The notes under the pieces were generated by a model. The model was not told where the DNA came from. It made no database searches and saw nothing but the letters and a program-made list of their open reading frames with translations. Below, in pieces: positions 56,828-64,000 of a stretch of 64,000 bases of DNA. The translations under genes were made by a program, and so were the position numbers. Each line of letters begins with the position of its first letter. Positions within the stretch are counted from its first letter, which is position 1. The stretch covers positions 12,675,565-12,739,564 of the forward strand of contig OX328107.1 of NCBI GenBank assembly GCA_946811185.2, read 5' to 3'. The stretch is from Hippopus hippopus (Eukaryota > Mollusca > Bivalvia > Cardiida > Cardiidae).

Positions 56828-56970
56828 GCTTTTGCTCTATCTAGTGTATTGCGCAGTTATACATACACTCAAGGTATCATCCATGTGCACTATCTAATCC
56901 TATTGTTGTCCAATCTCGTGAATGTAGGCATGCATATGCTGTTTCTGTATGACTTTCAGCTTGGAATAAG
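56828..56970 (+). CDS. SLC47A-like: host MATE transporter, exon 6 of 6 in window
   Basis: 143 bp between TTCTTCTATCTTCAG and GTACGA, phase 0 in, phase 2 out (AG). It encodes AFALSSVLRSYTYTQGIIHV and HYLILLLSNLVNVGMHMLFL, then YDFQLGI, matching the MATE QGI-x-x-P-x-...-N-L-x-N-x-x-x-x-Y-x-x-x-x-x-x-x-LG-I-x-G region. Here His stands where Pro is common. The next exon should begin with a Gly-coding base and lies beyond the window. Confidence 0.85.
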
Positions 56971-57156
56971 GTACGAAAAATTTACAAATATCGTAATTTT
57001 GGTTTGGCTATTTGTGTGTGTTTCATCTATGTCTTTTTTTTATGATTCTTTATCTATTTATGATCGATCTTTCAATTAAGCCCACATTTTTTCTTGATCG
57101 GAATCGGGAAAACACTTTAGACACAAAGGGCCGATTACATAACAGAAGTTTATTTT

Positions 57157-57760
57157 ATTTAAGACTGGAACAAGGCCTAACCGAAGTCTGGGTAGACTAG
57201 GATTTTAAGCCGGTTTGCATAAAACAAATTTTTGTGCAAGTCAATCTAGCCCCAGTCTGTCTAGGCTCGGGTTAACTGTTCTAGCTGTAAAATGAATTTA
57301 ATAGAGCCGTCCTCGTGGTAGATTTTGTGAAGCACACTCCGTTGTCTTGGGAAAAAAACACCCTTCTGCCGTTGTCTGCGCTGTCTGCTATGACGCATCA
57401 CCCATCTCCCGAATATTCGGGAAAAGTAGGGCTTACAAATATAACAGCGAAGCTATTAGCCTATTACCCAAGCATGTAGGGGCTGTTTTAACAAATGGCC
57501 GTTGCGTAGGTTACATGCTAGCCGATCACAGCTGAATGAATCACACCAGGTAGCGTTTTATTGAGTAAACGTTTATTTCATTTTGAAATTCAAAGTAACG
57601 GTTGTTGTTTTGAAAAGTAGTCCGGTTCTGTACCCATAATGCCCATATTAGATAGATGTGTATTTGTACCATGCCATCTAGCGGGAGATAATGACCGTTC
57701 TGCACCTAATTATATACGACAAAGTCCTTGAATACAGACTTCAAGGTTGGCCAACTGTAA
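57157..57760 (+). repeat. dispersed repeat, second copy, interrupted
   Basis: ACAAGGCCTAA, AAGCCGGTTTGCATAAAAC and CTCGTGGTAGATTTTGTG match 1,590-1,912. The match breaks near 57,370 and resumes at 57,691 (TTCTGCACCTAATTATATAC). The ~320 bp between is unexplained. Confidence 0.55.
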
Positions 57761-59129
57761 TGGGATCGTGAAACATCGGCCAATGTCGGTCAATGTCGGT
57801 ATTCTACGTACAACAATCGGATTGCCTCGGTAAGCTACGGAGAACGGTCGGGCATTCACGTCAACTGCCGGACACTGCATGATTTAACTATTTATCGCCT
57901 TTTTTTCTTAATATACAATGATTCTTTATGAATGATATAAGATTTTTATAGTTGTGTTGTCGATTAATGTGACCGATAAAAAATAAAAACAAAAAAATAC
58001 GAATTTTTCGGAACCTTCCGGTGTAGTTGTCATTCAATTTCGCGACGCTAAAGGCCGAATCTCGCAAAACAGAAAGAAAGGCTGCCCAGTCTTGCCCCAA
58101 GACCAATTTTGACAGCGATAACTTTGCTTCTGGATCCTTTGCCTGAGGCTTGTGCTCATGTTTAAGTTGCTACGACAAGTGATAGTTGGAAGGTTGGTCG
58201 ACGTCGGTTGAATTCGATGTTCTTTCGAAGAACTTGAGAGCGTGTCAATTGTGCCTTCTTGGGCCTATTTCCTTCGCTTACGACAGCGTTGTTGGGAGAA
58301 ATATAGAAAGGACTCGGTGGAAATGTGAATTTTGTCATTTGATAAACAAAGTGGCCTGAGGTAAGACCCACCACGTCAAATCAAGAGGGATGCCATATTT
58401 TGTTGCTATTACTAAACTGAGTTCAGGTAAGACCTGTTATAATTTTCTTTTTATCTTTGAAAATTTTGTTATACCTGATTTGTTTGCCTAATGTACCATA
58501 TACATGTGTCTGAGTCACTTTTTGCTGCAATAAAAAACATTTCTGAATGGATGGAATCGGTACATGTATGTAAATGTATATAATGAAGTACAATGTAAGC
58601 CCTTCCTTGAAGCCCTTCATCCTCTGTATAGTCTCAATCAGGAAACTTTTGGGGTGCTTCCTTTCACATTTGGACATTGTTTTGTGCTTGGCATGGTCCA
58701 GGAGGCAATCTGTGAAAAACTGAAATAGCAATTGGATACAGTTATCTGTACTACAGCGCTCCAACGTATTAAACTATGTAATACACAATGACCCTAGTCT
58801 CCAAAACATATTGGGCAACGTTCACGGCTTTGAATTCTAAAAGCTGAATCAGGCCCTTGTAAATTGCAAATACTCCTTAGAATTCCATCTACTTCTTGTT
58901 TGTGACTGTCAAATGTTTATATGAATTTTAAAATGTTCTGCAACATACCAATTCAAAAAGTCTGCCAATTAAAGTTAAAAATGGCGATAAAACTTATTCT
59001 ATGAAACAATTGGAATTTGGGTGGAATAAAAAGCACAGAAAACGTTGAGGGAAGAGCAGAAATTGTAAAAAGCAATCTCTCAGTTGGCCAACAATATTTT
59101 CACAAGTGTAAGCAACTTTACTACAATTA
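57761..59129. other. no gene recognised
   Basis: Minus-strand ORFs at 57,888-58,764 lack recognisable domains. No acceptable continuation of the MATE gene was seen. Confidence 0.4.
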
Positions 59130-59350
59130 TCTCATTACCACACAATCCCGACTTTTAAGGACCCCAAGGAAGACGCCTTTTGAAAACATAGTGGGAAAAG
59201 GAGAAAATGCTGGTAACCAGCATTTTCTCCATTTCCACATATTTTCTTCCCTCTAAAAGATTCAAATCATCACATGGGCCGATTTTGTCATCTGCAAATG
59301 CCTTCCATTTGGATCAGTCTAAAACTTTGTCGTTTGGTAAAGAGTTAAAG
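59130..59350. mobile_element. MITE family B copy
   Basis: Left end ATTACCACACAA and right end TTTGGTAAAGAGTTAAAG. Core ATAGTGGGAAAAGGAGAAAA and TGCTGGTAACCAGCATTTTC is a near-perfect palindrome. Confidence 0.65.
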
Positions 59351-59509
59351 AATTTCTGGGCAGACTGCTGGATCCTGTATAATTTGTAATTTTCATTGTT
59401 TTTATGACCAGAGACTGTGAAATCTCAAATTTTTCATTGTACAGTAGGTAACTTTAATACATGGTAATGCAATGAACTGTATTCCTATAATTTTTTTTTT
59501 TTTACAGTC

Positions 59510-59695
59510 ATGATTGATAGCCTGGTTGGACCTTACAGAGTTAACAACTTCCTGGCTGCTTTTTGAAGCCAATTAGTGATGCAAATCTAAAGAATATGGA
59601 AGAGCAATCAGGAGGGGCAATTGAATCACTGGCTAAGGAAAACCACCCAACTAGCTGCTAAGCAGGCATACATAGCAAAAATACAGTAGGTTTTA
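59510..59695 (+). pseudogene. possible Mutator-like transposase fragment
   Basis: After TTTTTTTTTTTTACAG the frames read VGPYRVNNFLAAF, then ISDANLKNMEEQSGGAIESL, then KTTQLAAKQAYIAKIQ, with frame changes between. This resembles the VNN-x-L ... LK-x-x-E ... IE-S-x-A segment I recall from Mutator-like proteins in invertebrates. Short and broken; weak call. Confidence 0.35.
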
Positions 59696-59871
59696 CATTT
59701 TCAAACCTTTTTTCTTTTCCATGAATATAATAATTAATGCTCTCAGATAGGAAGGCAAAATGAAATTGAAATTCAAAATAATCAGCTATGCCTTGATTTT
59801 TGGCTATAAAGAATTATTAGGTTGATTTTTCTAAACCATTGAATGGTGTAATTAGGAGCATGCTGCATATT

Positions 59872-60098
59872 TTAACCCTTTACCACACATTTCCATGTTT
59901 TAGGGACCTAGAGGAAGAAGCCTTCTGAAAACCCTATGGCAAAGGGAGAAGATGCTGGTTACCAGCATTTTCTTCTTTTCCCACAATGGTTTTTACCCAC
60001 TCATAAGCAAATCATCATTCGAGCTGTGTTTAATTTTTTTGTCTGCAAATGCTTTGAATTTGGAAAATGCAAAGAATTTATCATCTGATACAGGGTAA
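59872..60098. mobile_element. MITE family B copy
   Basis: Left TTAACCCTTTACCACAC. Core GAAGATGCTGGTTACCAGCA then TTTTCTTCTTTTCCCACAAT. Right GATACAGGGTAAA. A further fragment lies at about 60,205-60,290. Confidence 0.65.
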
Positions 60099-60644
60099 AA
60101 TATTGCTTGATGCCAGGGGCACATTTTTTTCCTGATGTTGCCATGCGTTTTGAAAAACTTCCAGTTTCGCCTCTGTACATGTGTCTATATTTTGATTCTT
60201 GACTATTTAACACACAATGAAAATGTTGTCTTGTCCAAATTGAAAGCATTTGCAGACAACAGTTCAGATATGTTTTTTGTATATGGTAAAATTTGCATAA
60301 AGTTGTGTCAACTATTGGTTATCAACACCTATTTACAGTGCTACTAATATCACATAACTTTTTGTCTGTACACATGGAAAATAAGTTTTGCCTTCTGCGC
60401 AAGAAAATTGTTCAGTTATTAGCAACTTGCAATTATAGGTTCTTCTGAATTGGAAATATCTTCAGGACATATGAATCAGTTTTGAAATGCCATAGGCTGA
60501 TGATTTTACCTTTCATGGTATTAAAGTATTGTAGGAAAAATGAGAAAGTGTCTTGCAGAGCAATTTCTGCTTTTTCCACATTTTTTTGAAGTAATTTATA
60601 TCAGGTATGCTAAAAGACAATGATTCTATGCAACTAGGGACATA

Positions 60645-60861
60645 ACCTCTATCCTTACCAAGCAAGGAATCATATAATTATGGGACTATAAACTCCATTT
60701 TGTCTAACAACCAACTGAATCATTAGGTAGACTGGTCCATGGACATACAGAGTCTTCAAACGGCAAACATTGTGGGCCCATGTAAGCCTGGGTGGACTAC
60801 TCAGGCTGACCTGGGTCGATTCTTTTTGCAGTTAAAGCTCCCTTTTCACAGAGCATGGCTT
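60645..60861 (+). mobile_element. MITE family A copy with diverged left end
   Basis: TTATGGGACTATAAACTCCA, GGTAGACTGGTCCATGGACA, the arm CCCATGTAAGCCTG mirrored by CAGGCTGACCTGGG, and the end CTTTTCACAGAGCATGGCTT. Confidence 0.6.
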
Positions 60862-60885
60862 AATTATATATGTACACATTCACAG

Positions 60886-61029
60886 GTATTGGTTATGAGC
60901 GACATGTGGATGCCAAACAGATTCCAGCTGCTGTTCAACGTGGCAATTTCAAACCCGTCCATTTATTTGGAAATCCAGTTTTAGAAGAAACAGTTCCAAA
61001 AGTGTCTTTGTGCTTTGATAAACTGTAAC
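60886..61029 (+). other. possible terminal exon, unidentified
   Basis: After ACACATTCACAG a frame reads IGYERHVDAKQIPAAVQRGN and continues to a stop at 61,027. It looks protein-like, but the family is not recognised and no matching upstream exon was found. Confidence 0.25.
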
Positions 61030-61747
61030 TGTTGATTTTTTTTATGTTTTTCAGACAATGTTTATGGTTTTCTTGTCATGTAACAATAATTTTGTCATAA
61101 GTATTTCAGATTTTCCTGAAATAGATAGGCATTACAACATTCACTATTGGATAGGCTTGAACACATTTGAAAAAAGAGGAAAGTGCAGGCGCTGGGCAAC
61201 TATCACTTTCCCTCAGTCTTTTTGAAATGTTAACTGCTACAGAGCTGTTGAAATACCCGTTTGCTTGGAAAAGGGTGAAATGGTATCGAAACAGGATCAG
61301 ACCAGAAAGATCATACCAGGATCAGACTAAAAAGATGTGCGGAATGCTTTTTGTGGAATAGTGTTTTATTAGTATTTATAGATGATACTATCTTTATTCC
61401 AAAACATTTTTTTAATTGTTGTCATATTATGAAATTACCCATTTGAAACAATACTGAGACTGCAGTAAGCATGGTTATTTTTCATATTGGTATATCCCAC
61501 CTTTGTTGTATTTTACATTGTCGTAACTAGAATGGGAAACATGGCAGAAAACATGCATTTGGTTGTCTGAGCAAATGGTTCTTTTTTCTCAATGCTTTCG
61601 TAAATGTTTCCAATTGGATATTGACTGTTTTCAGTCATTTAATCTATGGTTACCAGAGTATTCCAGTCATACTCCAGTGTGGTTCATTGGAGGCTTTGCT
61701 GTGCAAAAAGTGTTCATGAATGTTTGTGCCTGATAATTTAGAATTCT
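61030..61747. other. no gene recognised
   Basis: A diverged MITE B-like core may be present near 61,540-61,610. Otherwise nothing recognised. Confidence 0.4.
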
Positions 61748-61975
61748 TTAACTCTTTACCAATTACAAAATTTTGACTTTTCCAAATCCAAAGCATTGCA
61801 GGTGACAAATTTGGCTTGTAGAAGATTTGTTTTTGGTATGGTGGTATGGTGGGAAAAGAGGAAATTCTGGTCATAAAGAAATTTGATAACAGCATTTTTT
61901 CCTCTTCCCTCATTTTCAAATGCCTTTTTCTCAGGGTTGTTAAAACACCAGACTGTTTCGTAAAGGGTTCTTAAA
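61748..61975. mobile_element. MITE family B copy
   Basis: Left TTAACTCTTTACCAATTAC and right TTTCGTAAAGGGTTCTTAAA. Core GGTGGGAAAAGAGGAAATTC with AGCATTTTTTCCTCTTCCCT. Confidence 0.65.
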
Positions 61976-61997
61976 CATGGCTTTGTGACTTTGACCA

Positions 61998-62196
61998 CTA
62001 ACTCTTCACCACATGACAACATTTTATACTGGTCCAAATTGAAAGCTTTTGCAGACGACAAATTAAATGTGGCTTGAATGATTAGACTCTGAAAGGTAGG
62101 AAAACATGGTGGGAAAAGTAGAAAATGTGGCTACCTGCATTTTCTCCTCTTCCCACTATGTTTTCAAAAATTCTTATTGTGTGGTAATTTGTTAAG
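61998..62196. mobile_element. MITE family B copy, tandem neighbour
   Basis: Left CTAACTCTTCACCACATGAC and right GTGTGGTAATTTGTTAAG. Core GGTGGGAAAAGTAGAAAATG with CATTTTCTCCTCTTCCCACT. It lies only ~25 bp after the previous copy. Confidence 0.65.
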
Positions 62197-63424
62197 CTAC
62201 AGTAGCAAGTCCCAAGGGTTGCATCCTATATTTTCATTATGAACATTTATGCAAAGTCATTTGAAAATACTCAAACGGTTGAACAACAGCTTTGATGAGA
62301 CTCTTGACATTTTGATCTCCTAGTGTGACCTTGACTGGGTGTGAAAGAAATGTTTGTTTCATCTTGTTGTTAATCTAAAGGCCAGTTTCTGCTCTTCGTC
62401 AGTTTTTGATTTCTCTGTGCCTTATTATTACTAGGAACTTTCATCCTGTCATTTACAAGCAAAAATGTTTGTCTCAGTTGTGAGTTATCTGCCCCTATTT
62501 ACTTTTGCCTACCATGTATGCTAGGAAATCAACTCAGCCTTGCATGGGTGTCTTGTTAAAAGCTTTCTGCAGGGTTATTGATATTATGCATGAAGATTTT
62601 CATTATTAAAAGGTTTAAAAAAAAACATTTTACTATGTATTTCTTCTGAGGGATTTCAGTATGCATCTTTCTTGTCAGACATGCTTGTGTACCGCAGCAA
62701 AATGAACAAAATCTTGTCATTTAACTGGTTTAAATTGTAAATCTAATCCTCTAAGCACTAATTAAGATTAATTTATCAATAATTAGTTCACAGAAATAGT
62801 AAGTGGTGTGTTTTGAACTTAAGAATAGAAGATGATTGATTTTAGGTAACATTTTTTGTATATTTTTATGGAAACGTCAAAATGGGGGTGTGTATGTTCA
62901 AAATCAATTTTTGTCAGTTACGTGCGGTGAAGGATGCTGAAAATCATATATGTTGCTCCAAATAGGTTTTAGAAAAAAACTGAGTATGGTTTATCCATGC
63001 CCCTTTCATTAAAGTATAATATTTCTGAAAATAAGTTGGAGGGTTTGTCTCAGAAAATGGAAAAAATAAAGAAAATCCTGTTACACTTTGTGTTAGTTTT
63101 GTCATATTTCTCTTTGATTTTTATAATTTTACAAGACAATTGTTAGTATTCTTGAAAGGATATTATGTGCTGAGTCTTTTAGTACCAATTTTGATACAAA
63201 ACACCATAAATTTGAAAAAAAAATTAGCATTTTAATTCTTTAGGGGTGGCGTTAATTTTGTTGCGGAGTCCGAAATGGGGATGGAGTTTCAAAAATTCAT
63301 ATAACTTTACTTTTTACCGAGCAATGTTTCTGATTTTTCATATTTAAGACACTAAGACAATAACAAATAAGCTAATATGTATTTTTTTTCATTTTGAAAT
63401 ATTGCCCATTACAGTTGGCCTACC
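62197..63424. other. no gene recognised
   Basis: AT-rich, no recognisable ORF or repeat beyond short poly-A/T tracts. Confidence 0.45.
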
Positions 63425-63515
63425 TTCATTGCGCTGTTATCCAGTACGAGCTGCTTCTAGTTGATCAACGAGAAGTGCCTTTGTTAACGTGCTTTTCTGT
63501 ATTTTTGACAATTTA
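63425..63515 (+). repeat. dispersed repeat, third copy (partial)
   Basis: CCAGTACGAGCTGCTTCTAG, AGAAGTGCCTTTGTTAACGT and GCTTTTCTGTATTTTTGAC match the end of the repeat at 1,590-1,912. Confidence 0.5.
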
Positions 63516-64000
63516 ATTACTATTTGTGGAGAATCAGAGAATACAGAAAGAGGGAAAAAAGGTTGACAAAGATCAGACAGCACAGTTCAGATTTCATATT
63601 GATTGTATACCTGTCCTCGTTTTTATTGTAAAAAAAATACATGAATGACCTTTGATTGCATTGGAAACGTATTTCTAATCGTCTGATTTATAAACTCCTA
63701 TCCCGCCGAAAATAAAAGAAGAGTCAAGTTATTATTTTTTTTCAGAAAATTTCATTTATTTCCAGAATCTGTTTTTTTAAAAACATTGCTGAAAGGCCTA
63801 GTAGTAGTAAAAGTAAATAATGGGTTATGGTAAAGTGCATTTAGATTTAAATGATATCATTTAAAGGTATAGAAACGTTGTGAAGAAGACATTCTGTTAT
63901 TATACGGACGGTTCATGTGGTAGTGGCTGGCAGTAATATGAATTTTAAAAGTAGGTCAGAAATTGCCAGCTCACTCTATCTTTTCTTTACTTTTTACCTG
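63516..64000. other. no gene recognised
   Basis: Nothing recognisable up to the window edge. Confidence 0.45.

Overview
The window is AT-rich, repeat-packed animal DNA, most likely from a bivalve mollusc. The grounds are family resemblance from memory: V-domain (RUDI-like) and other tRNA-derived SINEs, two pearl/HINE-like elements built of tandem monomers, several LINE families (one with a 2A-like leader), and Tc1/mariner elements. There are no bacterial-style operons outside the transposon described next.

Region by region: (1) 1-6.98 kb holds a decayed LINE 3' end, small inverted-repeat elements (MITE families A and B) and tRNA-derived SINEs. (2) 6,986-24,099 is one complete Polinton/Maverick, a self-synthesising virus-like DNA transposon of 17.1 kb, with ~320-bp terminal inverted repeats, AG...CT ends and a perfect 6-bp target duplication (ACCATT). 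It landed in the 3' tail of a SINE. It carries about 21 genes: protein-primed PolB, integrase, adenain-type protease, packaging ATPase, major capsid and penton proteins, pVI/pX-like virion peptides, a zinc ribbon and a parvovirus-type phospholipase A2 segment, a phage-tail-fibre-like repeat protein, two RING-finger proteins with a RING-less paralogue, a dUTPase-fold-like protein, a SAP/NUMOD-like protein and several unknowns. (3) 24.1-26.2 kb is the rest of the interrupted SINE, then a pearl/HINE-like element of about twelve ~145-bp monomers. (4) 27.4-57.0 kb holds six phase-compatible exons of a host MATE-family transporter (SLC47-like) on the + strand. Exons four and five are separated by a 23.7-kb intron filled with LINE remnants on both strands, a second tandem-monomer element, MITEs and a mariner with an uninterrupted transposase. 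(5) 57-64 kb is non-coding, with a cluster of MITE family B and possible fragments of a Mutator-like transposase. No later MATE exon was found there.

How the Polinton genes fit together: PolB copies the linear element and the integrase inserts it. The double-jelly-roll MCP, penton, ATPase and protease form a virion-morphogenesis module. The fibre-like protein, PLA2 segment and pVI/pX-like peptides would serve attachment and membrane passage. Most ORFs are intact. The exception is the zinc ribbon-PLA2-integrase series, where the reading frame changes twice, each time at a long A run. Recurrent signals in the element are TATAAA directly against start codons and AT-rich hairpins at gene ends. 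No homology search was possible; all family calls come from motifs and recalled family features.
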